A stretch of 64,000 nt of DNA, from NCBI GenBank assembly GCA_964531385.1, contig CAZHGC010000010.1, forward strand, positions 1 through 64,000, in the 5' to 3' direction. This document shows positions 25,862-35,408 of the stretch, in pieces. The position numbers and the translations under genes were made by a program. The notes beneath the pieces were generated by a model that was not told where the DNA came from, did not search any database, and saw only the letters and a list, made by a program, of their open reading frames with translations. The stretch is from MGBC114079 sp964531385. GTDB taxonomy: Bacteria > Bacillota > Clostridia > Lachnospirales > CAG-274. The stretch's first letter is position 1. Each line of letters starts with the position of its first letter.

Positions 25862-26554
25862 ATGAAATATAACATACTTGTTGCCGATGACGATAAAGAA
25901 ATTTTAAATGCAATCGATATATACCTTTCAAATGAAGATATGAATATTTTCAAAGCGGAAAACGGTTTGGAAGCATTGGAAATATTAAAAAAAGAACCCG
26001 AAATCCATTTAATTTTAATGGATTTAATGATGCCAAAAAAAGACGGAATACAAGCAATTTTGGAAATTCGAAAAGAAAAAGAAATTCCAATAATAATTCT
26101 TTCGGCAAAATCGGAAGACCAAGACATTGTTCTCGGTTTAAATATCGGTGCAGACGACTATATAACAAAACCTTTCAGCTTTATTGAATTGACGGCAAGA
26201 ATAAAATCAAATTTAAGGAGGTATGTAAAATTTAATTCTTACAAAAAAGATACCGACGAACTTTTTATACGTGGGCTTTATTTAAACAAAAAAACAAAAG
26301 AAGTAAGCGTAAATAATGAACCCGTTCGACTAACGGCAACCGAATTTAAAATTTTGTTGTTGTTAATGGAAAATCCGGACGTTATTTTTTCAATCGAAGA
26401 AATTTATCAAAATGTTTGGAACGAACCTTTTTATAACAGCGAAAACACCGTTGCCGTACATATAAGAAGAATTCGCGAAAAAATCGAAGTAAATCCAAAA
26501 AAACCAATATATTTAAAGGTGGTGTGGGGAATTGGCTACAAAATCCAAAAATAA
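25862..26554 (+). CDS. OmpR/VanR-type response regulator
   Basis: 230 aa, ATG after GAGGAGG. The receiver domain has the acidic pair in ADDDKE, phospho-acceptor Asp54 (LMDLMMPKKDG) and Lys103 (YITKPF). The C-terminal winged helix has 'RLTATEFKILLLLMENP', 'YQNVWNE' and 'NTVAVHIRRIREKIE', followed by KVVWGIGYK. It controls transcription after phosphorylation by the kinase that follows, with which it overlaps by 23 bases. Similar VanR-like pairs sense envelope stress or peptides, but the signal here is unknown. Confidence 0.94.
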   Translation: MKYNILVADDDKEILNAIDIYLSNEDMNIFKAENGLEALEILKKEPEIHLILMDLMMPKKDGIQAILEIRKEKEIPIIILSAKSEDQDIVLGLNIGADDYITKPFSFIELTARIKSNLRRYVKFNSYKKDTDELFIRGLYLNKKTKEVSVNNEPVRLTATEFKILLLLMENPDVIFSIEEIYQNVWNEPFYNSENTVAVHIRRIREKIEVNPKKPIYLKVVWGIGYKIQK

Positions 26555-28814
26555 TTCCAACGAAAACAATTCACAAAACAAATTCAGCAAAAAAACTCTC
26601 GCTTTAATGATTTTATCACTGTTCTTTTTTATATTCGGAATCATCGGAAGCTCTGCTTTTTTCAGCATAAAAAACAACACAATTGATTTTTCCGAAAACA
26701 ACTCAATAACAATGAACGTGATAAATTCCGAAGCAATTCGATATGCAAAAAACTTAAACAGATTTTATATATACTTCAAAAATTTCGACTCAAAAGAAGC
26801 TTACTCTTCTTTAAAAAAAATTGAAGAAAAATTATCAAAAAATTCTGAAATCAACAATTTACAAAATCCTAATTTTCAAGAAGATGTCGAAAATAAAAAT
26901 TTAAATTCTTCAAACGATAACTATTTGGAAACAGAAAAAACGGAAGACGACATTTATTATGAAATGCTTTTTGAAAAAGCTCCCGAAAGTTATTACAAAA
27001 ACTTAAATTACGACAATCTAAAACAAGAAGAACTTTTAAACATTTACAAAAACTTAAAAGAGGTCTACGAAAATTATGAACTTGTAAAAAATTATTTAAA
27101 ACAAGAAAAAGGATTTCAATACAAAATTGAAAATAAAAATTCAAAAACAATTTACACAAATAACGAAAATTTCGACAACGAAGAATTTTATGCAAAATTT
27201 TCGCTTGATTGTGATTTGTTCACTTCCGAAAAATTCAACGGAGAATATCTTGCAAGTTCATTTGAACAAAACAACTTGGAAGGCCATATAATCATTCCAA
27301 AAAGCATAGCAAGCGATACAAACTTGCAAAGTGGCATTTCTCTCTATATAAAAGTTGTAGAAGTTTCGGCATCAATATGCAATTATATGCAATATATAAT
27401 CCCTGTTATATTCATATTTGCATTAGCTCCAATAATTTACATCATCGCAAAGCAACGACGCTGTGCAATCAACATTATAAACACAACTTGCAAAAAAATA
27501 ACAAAAATTCCATTAATCTTAAAAATAACATTATTTGTAATTTCTTTAAGTGCCTTTTTAAATATGTTCGACACTTATGATTTCGAATATTATGACTGCA
27601 TAATGGGAATTATTTCAAACGGAGATTACCAAAATGTATACTCAATAATCATAAGCTTGATTATTAAAATTATAATCTCCACAATCTTTATTTTGGGAAT
27701 AGTATATTTTATACACTTAATCGCAAAACCATCAAGCTTTAAAGATGAGTACGAAATAAAATTTGTTTATAACATAGTTAATAACACAAAATATATATTG
27801 CAAAGCAAAAATTATGGCTTATTTGTATTATTTTTGTTTTTAATATCTGGAACGTTGTTTTCATTGTTTTTGTTTTTCTTGGTTCTAATTTATGCAAGAG
27901 CACACATATTCCATATCATAATCATCTTTGCAATTGAATTCATCGGAATAATAACGGTTCAAAAAATAATCAACCTAATTCTGGCATATTGCAAACTAAC
28001 CGTTTACACAGAAAACATCGCAAACGACAACATCAATGAAATAAATGAAGATAGCAAAGCATTCAGCCAACCTTTCGAAAATTTGAAAAAAATAAATAAT
28101 AACGTTGCATCAAAAATTGAAGAAATGACAAAAAACGAAAGACTGAAAACCGAACTTATAACAAATGTTTCACACGATTTAAGAACTCCTCTAACATCTA
28201 TAATAAACTATATAGATTTGCTCAAAGCCGAAAAAACAGAAAACAATTCCACAAATGAATATATAAAAATTATAGATGAAAAATCACAAAGATTGAAAAA
28301 ACTTATCGATGATTTGTTTGATGCTTCAAAACTTTCATCAAAACAATTCAACTTAAATGTTTCAAAAGCCGATATAGTTTCTTTGTTAAAACAAACAATC
28401 GGTGAGTTCAATCAAAAAATCGAAGACTCAAATATAAACTTTGTTATGGAAATTCCAAACAAGCCGATATTTTTAAATATTGACGGTCAGCAAATATGGC
28501 GTGTTTTCGACAATCTCTTCAACAATATATTAAAATATTCGGCAAAAAATTCAAGAGCATATATATCTCTTGAAGAAACCGACAACCAAGTTAAAATTAT
28601 TATGAAAAACATCTCGCAAACATCTTTAAATTTTAACTCGGAAGAACTCTTCGAAAGATTTAAAAGAGGTGACAAATCCCGAACCACCGAAGGTTCAGGA
28701 CTCGGACTTTCAATAGCCAAAAGCATTATTGAACTTCATAAAGGAAATATATTTATAAAAACAGATGGCGATTTGTTTAAAGTTATTGTTGTGCTGAACA
28801 AAACCGCAAATTAA
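26532..28814 (+). CDS. Membrane sensor histidine kinase
   Basis: 760 aa from TTG inside the response-regulator gene. One membrane helix near residues 18-40 is followed by an external Asn/Lys/Glu-rich domain to about 275. Then come about five more membrane helices (around 283-305, 328-346, 366-395, 433-460, 463-485), unusual compared with the two-helix VanS plan. The kinase core follows: H-box NVSHDLRTPLTSIINYIDLL (His at about 544), N-box FDNLFNNILKYSAKNS (about 660) and G-box GSGLGLSIAKSI (about 722). There is no evident HAMP domain. It phosphorylates the upstream regulator. Ligand unknown; multi-helix sensors of this sort often detect envelope-active compounds. Confidence 0.92.
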   Translation: MATKSKNNSNENNSQNKFSKKTLALMILSLFFFIFGIIGSSAFFSIKNNTIDFSENNSITMNVINSEAIRYAKNLNRFYIYFKNFDSKEAYSSLKKIEEKLSKNSEINNLQNPNFQEDVENKNLNSSNDNYLETEKTEDDIYYEMLFEKAPESYYKNLNYDNLKQEELLNIYKNLKEVYENYELVKNYLKQEKGFQYKIENKNSKTIYTNNENFDNEEFYAKFSLDCDLFTSEKFNGEYLASSFEQNNLEGHIIIPKSIASDTNLQSGISLYIKVVEVSASICNYMQYIIPVIFIFALAPIIYIIAKQRRCAINIINTTCKKITKIPLILKITLFVISLSAFLNMFDTYDFEYYDCIMGIISNGDYQNVYSIIISLIIKIIISTIFILGIVYFIHLIAKPSSFKDEYEIKFVYNIVNNTKYILQSKNYGLFVLFLFLISGTLFSLFLFFLVLIYARAHIFHIIIIFAIEFIGIITVQKIINLILAYCKLTVYTENIANDNINEINEDSKAFSQPFENLKKINNNVASKIEEMTKNERLKTELITNVSHDLRTPLTSIINYIDLLKAEKTENNSTNEYIKIIDEKSQRLKKLIDDLFDASKLSSKQFNLNVSKADIVSLLKQTIGEFNQKIEDSNINFVMEIPNKPIFLNIDGQQIWRVFDNLFNNILKYSAKNSRAYISLEETDNQVKIIMKNISQTSLNFNSEELFERFKRGDKSRTTEGSGLGLSIAKSIIELHKGNIFIKTDGDLFKVIVVLNKTAN

Positions 28815-28890
28815 TCAAAACCTATTTTAATAAATGCGAAAATATAAGGGGAATTAAGGGGTTGCCAAAAACAGCCCGACGAAAATAAAA

Positions 28891-28937
28891 AAAAAGAGGG
28901 TGTGAAAAAATCTCAAAATTTTTCACACCCTCTTTTT
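28891..28937. terminator. Bidirectional terminator
   Basis: AAAAAGAGGGTGTGAAAAA and TTTTTCACACCCTCTTTTT flank a short loop. T-runs follow on both strands, so it can end the kinase operon (+) and the DUF5131 gene (-, stop at 28995). Confidence 0.9.
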
Positions 28938-28994
28938 AACCCTATTAACAATTAAAGCTCATTAAATTTTAACAAACTTCCTCAAACCTAAAAT

Positions 28995-29738
28995 TTATCC
29001 ATAAATTTCTTCAAGTTCGTGTTGAATTTCTTCCGCACGCCTAATTTGCTCCTTTAAATTCCATTTTCCAATGTTCACACCATCTTTCATAAACATCGAA
29101 CCACATTGATGAAAATAAAATTCTATACCTCTTTTTTTTGCCTCCAAAAACAAAGCCTTAACCCATTCATATTCAATAGGTCGAACATCTGCTTTCGGAG
29201 CCATTTCACCACCAACATTCACGCATTTAATAAGACCTGTGTCAAGATACTTTCCAAGTTGTATCGGTGCAACAAGAGGAGAACAAAACACCTCTCTATG
29301 CTTTAATGGTGCTTCTAAAAAATGAGGCAAACGTCTATCCGCCATTTCTTGATTTTCAATAGAAATACTTAAATAAAAATTTTCCCAACCATTTCCCCAA
29401 TCCAACGGCAAACAATCTTTTATTCTTTCCGGTCGCTTTGTCGTTGTAACAAAAATACAGTCTTTTCTTCGTCTAATAAAGTCCCAACAACCGGCTCGCC
29501 AATCATCAGCTTCTTCAATAAAAAAATCAGAAGAAAAACAAAGTTTAACCAAAGAATTAGGCGGACAATTTTTATCTTTCAATTCATAAGTTGTCTTGCC
29601 TTTTGTAATAACTGTCGTATCTCTCCCATATCGCTTGTCCATTTTATAAACAAAACAATTCTTGCAACCCGAACTTACTTTTTTACAACCATGCCAAGGA
29701 TTCCAAGGTATTGCATTTTCAATTTCTGTGTTTTGCAT
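28995..29738 (-). CDS. DUF5131 (Gp37/Gp68-like) family protein
   Basis: 247 aa. 'IPWNPWHGCKKVSSGCKNCFVYKM' near residues 10-32 is the signature of the DUF5131/Gp37-Gp68 family: cysteines 18, 25 and 28 form a C-x6-C-x2-C, a variant cluster that makes the family radical-SAM-like. Further motifs are 'CFSSDFF', 'TTTKRPERI', 'NFYLSISIENQEMADRRLPHF' and 'FHQCGSMFMKDG'. Homologues sit in phages and bacterial chromosomes with no proven reaction. It follows a DUF2316 gene 30 bases upstream and may be co-transcribed. No phage genes surround it. Confidence 0.85.
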   Translation of the reverse strand: MQNTEIENAIPWNPWHGCKKVSSGCKNCFVYKMDKRYGRDTTVITKGKTTYELKDKNCPPNSLVKLCFSSDFFIEEADDWRAGCWDFIRRRKDCIFVTTTKRPERIKDCLPLDWGNGWENFYLSISIENQEMADRRLPHFLEAPLKHREVFCSPLVAPIQLGKYLDTGLIKCVNVGGEMAPKADVRPIEYEWVKALFLEAKKRGIEFYFHQCGSMFMKDGVNIGKWNLKEQIRRAEEIQHELEEIYG

Positions 29739-29768
29739 AACATCACCCGCTCCTCCAACTTCATAAAT

Positions 29769-30059
29769 TTATTTTTTGCATCTCCAAGGCGTATCATATG
29801 AATACCAACGATTTGCACTATGGTCCGCCAATCGTGAAAAAGGCATCATAGAAATGCCTTTTTCTCTAAGTTTATCCTCAAGATAATCTCGCACTTTCCA
29901 TACATTTCCCGGAGATGGATTATCCATATTCAAAACAGCTTTAAGTTCATCTGCTGATATTTGGAGAGCTTCCAACACAACTTCCTCTTTTTCACCAAGC
30001 CGTTTATAATTTTCTTGCAGTTCCTTTCTTGTATTAATCGTTTGTTCTTTTGTCAACAT
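29769..30059 (-). CDS. DUF2316 family protein
   Basis: 96 aa, ATG after AGGTGAG. 'LTKEQTINTRKELQENY...VLEALQISADELKAVLNM...VWKVRDYLEDKLREKG' matches the DUF2316 pattern, a small helical protein with a helix-turn-helix-like centre. Function unknown. It sits upstream of the DUF5131 gene on the same strand. Confidence 0.75.
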   Translation of the reverse strand: MLTKEQTINTRKELQENYKRLGEKEEVVLEALQISADELKAVLNMDNPSPGNVWKVRDYLEDKLREKGISMMPFSRLADHSANRWYSYDTPWRCKK

Positions 30060-30158
30060 TAATAACTCACCTATTCATTAAAATTGAATTAAAATAACAC
30101 CCTCATCAACCCACTCGTCAAAGAGGCATTGCAAAAACGCAAACCATATCCAAAATAT

Positions 30159-32060
30159 CTATTTCTTCTTTGTTTTTGAATGAATGTTCCTAATTGTCTT
30201 TTTCTTTTTAACAACCTTTGAAGTTTCCTTTTTCTTTTCAGCTTTATTTTTGGCATAAAAATTATCGCTTTTTCTCGGACGAATAAGACAATGTTTTTCA
30301 AATCCTATAAGGTCGCTTCTTCCCGCCTTTTTCAAAGCCTCAAAAACAAGATCATAATTTCTCGGAAGTCTATATTGAATTAAAGCCCTCTGCATAGCTT
30401 TTTCGTGCGGTGTTTTCGGAACATAAACTTTTTCCATAGTCCTCGGGTCAAGCTCTGTATGATACATACAAGTTGATAAAGTTCCGGGAGTTGGATAAAA
30501 ATCCTGAACCTGCTCCGGCATATATCCCAAATCTCTAAGATACTCGGCAAGCTCAACCGCCGCCTTCAAGTCGCTTCCGGGGTGACTGCTCATAAGATAT
30601 GGAACAAGATATTGTTCTTTTCCGATTTTTTTGTTAATATCATAATATTTTTTAACAAATTTGTCGTAAATATCTCTTCCCGGCTTGCCCATTTTTTGCA
30701 AAACCCTCGGAGAAATGTGCTCCGGAGCAACTTTAAGCTGTCCGCTTATATGATGCTCGCAAAGTTCATAAAAAAACTCTTCATCTTTGTCATAAATAAG
30801 ATAATCATATCTAATCCCCGAACGCACAAAAACTTTTTTAACTCTCGGAATTTCTCTTATTTTTCTTAAAAGACTCAAATAATCTTTGTGATTAACTTTC
30901 AAATTTTTACAAGCTGTCGGAAAAAGACATTGTCTTTCTTTGCAAACTCCTTTTGTAATTTGCTTGTCACAAGCCGGCCCTCTAAAATTTGCCGTTGGTC
31001 CTCCAACATCGTGTATATAACCTTTAAAATCGGGTTCCCAAACAATTTTATTTGCTTCGTTTAAAATTGATTGATGACTTCTTGCCTGAACAACTCTTCC
31101 TTGATGAAAAGCCAATGCACAAAAATTACAGCTTCCAAAACAACCCCTGTTTGAAATAATGCTGAATTTAACTTCTTCAATTGCAGGAACACCGCCTTTT
31201 TCTTCATACATCGGGTGATAATTTCGCATATATCCCAAAGAGTATGAATTGTCAAATTCGGCAGTTGTCAAAGGCAATGACGGTTTATTTTGAATAACAA
31301 ATTCGTTTCCATACGGTTCAATAAGAATTTTTGCGGTAATTGCGTCTGTATTTTGATATTGAGTTAAAAAACTTTCCGCATACGCTCTTTTTTCGGTCTT
31401 AACTTTTTTATATTCCGGCAATAATATATAATCTTCATAAATATTGTCCAAATTTTTTGCCTTATAAACCGTTCCCCGAACATATGTTATCTGGTCAACA
31501 GGTATACCACTGTCAAGGCTTTCCGCAAGCTCAACAATTTGATGTTCGCCCATTCCGTACATAAGTATATCCGCTTGCGAATCGAGCAAAATCGACCGCC
31601 TAACAGAATTGTCCCAATAATCATAATGTGAAAGTCGTCTAAGGCTTGCCTCAAGCCCGCCAATCATAATTGGAACATCTTTATAAAGCTCTTTTATTTT
31701 TTGACAATAAACAATGGTTGCTCTGTCCGGACGAAGTCCCATAACTCCGCCGGGAGAATAAAGGTCCTTTTGTCGTCTTTTTTTTGCAACGCTGTAATGA
31801 TTAACCATAGAATCGATATTCCCGCCGGTAACAAGAAAAGATAACCTCGGTTTGCCAAAAACATTAAAACTTTCTTTGTTTTTCCAATCAGGCTGAGGAA
31901 TAATTCCAACTTTAAAACCGTTGCTTTCCAAAACCCTCGATATAATTGCCGCACCAAAAGACGGGTGGTCAATATAAGCATCTCCGGTAACAAGAACAAA
32001 ATCAAGTTCAGACCAGCCCCGTTTAATCATATCATCTTTGCAAACAGGTAAAAAATCCAT
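30159..32060 (-). CDS. YgiQ family radical SAM protein
   Basis: 633 aa from the ATG at 32060 (AAAGGGGGG upstream; nine further codons are open but lack a site). The cluster motif CxxxCxxC lies near residues 300-312 (SNRGCFGSCNFCALAF), after an N-terminal B12-binding-like region (LVTGDAYIDHPSFG...GGLEASLRRLSHYDYW). Later 'KVAPEHISPRVLQKMGKPG' and 'PYLMSSHPGSDLKAAVELAEYL' are typical of YgiQ. The C-terminus is Lys-rich. Reaction unknown. It starts 14 bases after rsmF and ends the long B12 gene set, though its function need not be related. Confidence 0.92.
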   Translation of the reverse strand: MDFLPVCKDDMIKRGWSELDFVLVTGDAYIDHPSFGAAIISRVLESNGFKVGIIPQPDWKNKESFNVFGKPRLSFLVTGGNIDSMVNHYSVAKKRRQKDLYSPGGVMGLRPDRATIVYCQKIKELYKDVPIMIGGLEASLRRLSHYDYWDNSVRRSILLDSQADILMYGMGEHQIVELAESLDSGIPVDQITYVRGTVYKAKNLDNIYEDYILLPEYKKVKTEKRAYAESFLTQYQNTDAITAKILIEPYGNEFVIQNKPSLPLTTAEFDNSYSLGYMRNYHPMYEEKGGVPAIEEVKFSIISNRGCFGSCNFCALAFHQGRVVQARSHQSILNEANKIVWEPDFKGYIHDVGGPTANFRGPACDKQITKGVCKERQCLFPTACKNLKVNHKDYLSLLRKIREIPRVKKVFVRSGIRYDYLIYDKDEEFFYELCEHHISGQLKVAPEHISPRVLQKMGKPGRDIYDKFVKKYYDINKKIGKEQYLVPYLMSSHPGSDLKAAVELAEYLRDLGYMPEQVQDFYPTPGTLSTCMYHTELDPRTMEKVYVPKTPHEKAMQRALIQYRLPRNYDLVFEALKKAGRSDLIGFEKHCLIRPRKSDNFYAKNKAEKKKETSKVVKKKKTIRNIHSKTKKK

Positions 32061-32074
32061 AACTAACCCCCCTT

Positions 32075-33430
32075 TCAAATTTTCCAACTCGGCAAATATT
32101 TATTTTTCATTCGCCCTTTCAAAACCTTGCCCCAACCAAGAGGAAAGCCATCAACACAAACCAAATTCCAACCGTCATCTGACTCAACATTAAACGACTC
32201 GCCTTTTAAATATCGAATAAGCAAAGGGTCGTCAAGTGAAAAATCAATAACCAATTTTGCATCTTCTTTTTTCAATCCCATTGCAAATGCCTGAGAAGGT
32301 TCAAATCGCTTTGTTTTAATATCGCCAATATAAAATCCGCTTCGCATAATCCTAAGGCCTTTAAGATTAATTCCAAACGGAATTTGCATAAGAGATTTCC
32401 CATGAATTTCAAGATTATCATTTATTTCAATATTCATAAATTGATTCATAAAATCATAATAATCCGAAAGCATTTTACTATCAAGAGGTTTAATCTTCGA
32501 AAAACTTTTCTTTTCGTCCTCTCCCTTTTTCTTCAAAAGTGCAAGAAAATGCCCTTCTCCTTTTATCTTAAACGGCCAAAGTCTTCCGCATTTTTTAAGT
32601 TCGTCTCTTCCCGAAACAACCCATTCGCTTCGTCCTCTGTCAAATCCACAACTTTTATCAACTTCAAGAAGTTCAAAATCTTCGTTCAAATCAAGAAATT
32701 CATTAATCATACCCTCATCTTCTTCAGGAGCAAATGTGCAGGTTGAATATGCAATAACTCCGCCCCCGCAAAGCATTTTTGCCGCACTTTTCAAAATATC
32801 CCGCTGAAGAGAACAACAAAATTCCGTTTTGTGGTCCTCCCAGCTTTTAACGGCCTCGGGGTCTTTTCGAAACATTCCCTCGCCAGAACAAGGTGCATCA
32901 ACAATAATTTTATTAAAAAATCCCTCAAAAGTTTCCGAAAGTTTTTCGGGAGTTTCGTTTGTAACAACAGCATTTGTAATTCCTGCGGCTTCAATATTGT
33001 GAAGCAACGCTTTGCATCTTGTTGCACTAATGTCGTTGCTAACAAGAATCCCCTCACCATTAAGCTTCGCTCCAACTTGAGTACTTTTTCCTCCCGGAGC
33101 GGCACATAAATCCAAAACCCTGTCACCCGGATTAATTTCAATCATCGCACCCGTTGACATAGCACTCGGCTCTTGAATATAATAAAGTCCGGCATTATAA
33201 TATGGGTGCTTTGAAGGTCTGTCATTTTCCGAATAATAAAACCCGTTTTCACACCACATAACCTTTGAAAGCTCAAAATCAAGCCTTTCTCTAAGTTCTT
33301 CGGCAGTTATTTTAAGAGTATTCGCTCTAAGTCCATAATGCCTTTTTTCCTCAAAACTCTTTAAATAGCTGTCAAATTCCTCTCCAAGAAGTTTTTGCAT
33401 TTTCAAAACATAACTTTCCGGTAGTTCCAT
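32075..33430 (-). CDS. RsmF/RsmB-type rRNA cytosine-C5 methyltransferase
   Basis: 451 aa from the ATG at 33430 (AAAGGG upstream). The SAM-binding region has LCAAPGGKSTQ, and the two catalytic cysteines are in DAPCSGEGMFRKDP and YSTCTFAPEE, as in NOP2/Sun-family m5C methyltransferases. The C-terminal domain (GLRIMRSGFYIGDIKTKRFEPSQAFAMGL ... VCVDGFPLGWGKVLKGRMKNKYLP) is the RsmF PUA-like RNA-binding part. It methylates cytosines of 16S rRNA. It follows cbiK by 33 bases and precedes ygiQ. Confidence 0.92.
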   Translation of the reverse strand: MELPESYVLKMQKLLGEEFDSYLKSFEEKRHYGLRANTLKITAEELRERLDFELSKVMWCENGFYYSENDRPSKHPYYNAGLYYIQEPSAMSTGAMIEINPGDRVLDLCAAPGGKSTQVGAKLNGEGILVSNDISATRCKALLHNIEAAGITNAVVTNETPEKLSETFEGFFNKIIVDAPCSGEGMFRKDPEAVKSWEDHKTEFCCSLQRDILKSAAKMLCGGGVIAYSTCTFAPEEDEGMINEFLDLNEDFELLEVDKSCGFDRGRSEWVVSGRDELKKCGRLWPFKIKGEGHFLALLKKKGEDEKKSFSKIKPLDSKMLSDYYDFMNQFMNIEINDNLEIHGKSLMQIPFGINLKGLRIMRSGFYIGDIKTKRFEPSQAFAMGLKKEDAKLVIDFSLDDPLLIRYLKGESFNVESDDGWNLVCVDGFPLGWGKVLKGRMKNKYLPSWKI

Positions 33431-33463
33431 AATAACAAACCCTTTCAAAAATAATAACAAAAT

Positions 33464-34228
33464 TTAAGAACATATATGCTCAACAAATATTTCGCCAATT
33501 TCATCAAAATCGCCCAAACTTTTAAAAATAATTTCCGTTTCAAAACCGTTTTCATTAAAAATTGTTTTCCATGAATTTTCTTCATCTCCCGCCAAATCAT
33601 TAATTGCATGGTCACCGCAAACAATCATAAACGGCATAAGATAAACCTTTTTAATATTCTTTGCTTTAAGCCTTTTAACAATGTGTAAAACATTCGGAAA
33701 TCCCTCAACCGTTCCAACAAAAACATTTTCAATTCCGTTATAATGAAATGTGTTTTCAAGCTGACTGTATGCCGAGTTTGAAAAATGTTCCGAACCATGA
33801 CCCATATAAACAAAAGCCTCGTTTTCATTCATCTTCGGCATAAAATTCCTCAAAATTTTAAAACATTTAAAATAATCATCTTCGTCATTTAAAAGAGGCT
33901 TTCCAACAACAAGTTTTTTAAAATATTTTTTATATTTTTCAATAATATCAACCGCTTTAAAATATTCAAGACCGTTCAATATATGAATACTCTGACAATA
34001 AACCTCGTCATATTTGTTTTCTTTTAAATATTCAAAAACCTGTTCAAGATTTAAAACATCAACATTCTCTTCCTGTTTAATTTTTTTAATAACAATGGAA
34101 GAAGTAAATGCTCTGAAAAAATCAAAATCCGAAAAACTTTTTTTTATAACGTTTTCCATATTTTCAATGGCTTTCCTTGCTTCTTTAACAGCCGTTCCAA
34201 AACTAACAACAACAATAGCTTTTTTCAT
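33464..34228 (-). CDS. cbiK: Sirohydrochlorin cobaltochelatase CbiK
   Basis: 254 aa from ATG at 34228 (AGAGG ten bases upstream; an in-frame TTG two codons earlier is also possible). It inserts Co2+ into sirohydrochlorin, the first committed step of the anaerobic route. Metal-binding histidines are in MGHGSEHFSNSAYSQLE and LMPFMIVCGDHAINDLAGDEENSWK, both diagnostic for CbiK rather than the shorter CbiX. No signal peptide, so it is the cytosolic form. Placed late in the operon, although it acts early. Confidence 0.95.
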   Translation of the reverse strand: MKKAIVVVSFGTAVKEARKAIENMENVIKKSFSDFDFFRAFTSSIVIKKIKQEENVDVLNLEQVFEYLKENKYDEVYCQSIHILNGLEYFKAVDIIEKYKKYFKKLVVGKPLLNDEDDYFKCFKILRNFMPKMNENEAFVYMGHGSEHFSNSAYSQLENTFHYNGIENVFVGTVEGFPNVLHIVKRLKAKNIKKVYLMPFMIVCGDHAINDLAGDEENSWKTIFNENGFETEIIFKSLGDFDEIGEIFVEHICS

Positions 34229-34245
34229 AATCAATCAACCTCTGC

Positions 34246-34869
34246 TTATCTTCTAATTTTATACAACAGTGCATTGCAAATTGCTGCGGCAACGTTACTT
34301 CCGCCTTTTCTTCCTCTTGCAACAATGTGCGGAACATCTAAATTTATTATAAGTTCTTTAGACTCAACAACATTAACAAACCCAACCGGCACCGCAATAA
34401 TTGCAACAGGTGAAATTTTGTTTTCACAAATAAGTTCATAAAGCTTAATTAAAGCCGTTGGGGCATTTCCAACAGCAAAAATAACCTCGCCATCAATTTG
34501 GCAAGCTTTTTCCATAGAAACCGTAGCACGTGTAACTCCCCGCTCTTTCGCTTCTTTTGCAACATCATCGTCAGACATAAAACAAAAAACTTCTCCTCCA
34601 AGAGATTGAAGAACTTTTTTATTAATCCCCGCCATAGCCATTTTTGTATCCGTAACAATGCTTGCACCTCTTTTAAGAGCATCTGTAACAATTTTAACAA
34701 CATCTTCCGAGAAAACAAGATTTTCCGCATAATCAAAATCAGCCGAAGTGTGAATAACTCTTTTAACAACGTCTTTAACATCTTCGTCAAAATTTCCTTT
34801 AAGCTCATTTTCAATTATTTCAAAACTTCTTTTTTCAATATCCATAGGTTTAATAAATTCAATATCCAA
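34246..34869 (-). CDS. cbiC: Cobalt-precorrin-8 methylmutase CbiC
   Basis: 207 aa from TTG at 34869 (AAAGGTGA six bases upstream; the GTG inside that site is in frame but unlikely). It moves the C11 methyl to C12, giving cobyrinate. Features: 'IEKRSFEIIENEL', 'RVIHTSADFDYAENL' with the catalytic His, 'GASIVTDTKMAMAGI', 'FAVGNAPTALIKLYELI' and 'VPVGFVNVVESKE...GRKGGSNVAAAICNALLY'. Full length. Confidence 0.95.
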   Translation of the reverse strand: MDIEFIKPMDIEKRSFEIIENELKGNFDEDVKDVVKRVIHTSADFDYAENLVFSEDVVKIVTDALKRGASIVTDTKMAMAGINKKVLQSLGGEVFCFMSDDDVAKEAKERGVTRATVSMEKACQIDGEVIFAVGNAPTALIKLYELICENKISPVAIIAVPVGFVNVVESKELIINLDVPHIVARGRKGGSNVAAAICNALLYKIRR

Positions 34870-34874
34870 AAAAA

Positions 34875-35402
34875 TCACCTTTCTATGCCGTCTCTTGCAA
34901 AAACACCCATATCAAACGGGTGTCTGATTTTTTTAATTTCAGAAATATAATCTCCAAAATTTAAAACCTCTTTGTCGGGGTTTCTTCCTGTTAAAACAAC
35001 TTCAACTTTCCCCTTTTGTTTTTGAATAAAATCAAAAACTTTTTTTCTGTCAATAACCGAATAGTTCAATGTGTGAATAATCTCATCAAAAATTATCATA
35101 TCTGCATTTATATTGTCGCACATTTGAACAGATTTTTCAAACATTTCGTTATTAAATTGCAATAACAATTCTTTCTCTTCGTTCGTCATATTTTTAAAAA
35201 ATTTTCCGCAAACATTTCCATAAAAAATATGAACATTTGAAAAATTTTTCAAAGCTGTAACTTCTCCGCTTTCAATGTGCTTTAAAAATTGAACAATTAT
35301 AACTTTTCCGCCTTTTCCCAAACATCTCAAAGCAAGCCCAAAAGCCGCCGTTGTCTTTCCTTTTCCGTCTCCGTAATATATGTGAGTATAACCTGTTTCC
35401 AA
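34875..35402 (-). CDS. cobO: Cob(I)alamin adenosyltransferase, CobA/CobO type
   Basis: 175 aa. The P-loop GDGKGKTTAAFGLALRC (about residues 11-27) and 'DMIIFDEIIHTLNYSVI' and 'VVLTGRNPD' are those of the CobO/BtuR family, which transfers adenosyl from ATP to the cobalt of corrinoids. It starts six bases after the cbiP stop. Short basic C-terminus. Confidence 0.95.
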   Translation of the reverse strand: METGYTHIYYGDGKGKTTAAFGLALRCLGKGGKVIIVQFLKHIESGEVTALKNFSNVHIFYGNVCGKFFKNMTNEEKELLLQFNNEMFEKSVQMCDNINADMIIFDEIIHTLNYSVIDRKKVFDFIQKQKGKVEVVLTGRNPDKEVLNFGDYISEIKKIRHPFDMGVFARDGIER

Positions 35403-35408
35403 AAAACA

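Noticed and set aside
28995..29738. Prophage remnant suggested by the phage-like DUF5131 gene
   Set aside because: No other phage gene is nearby, and the neighbours are ordinary chromosomal genes.
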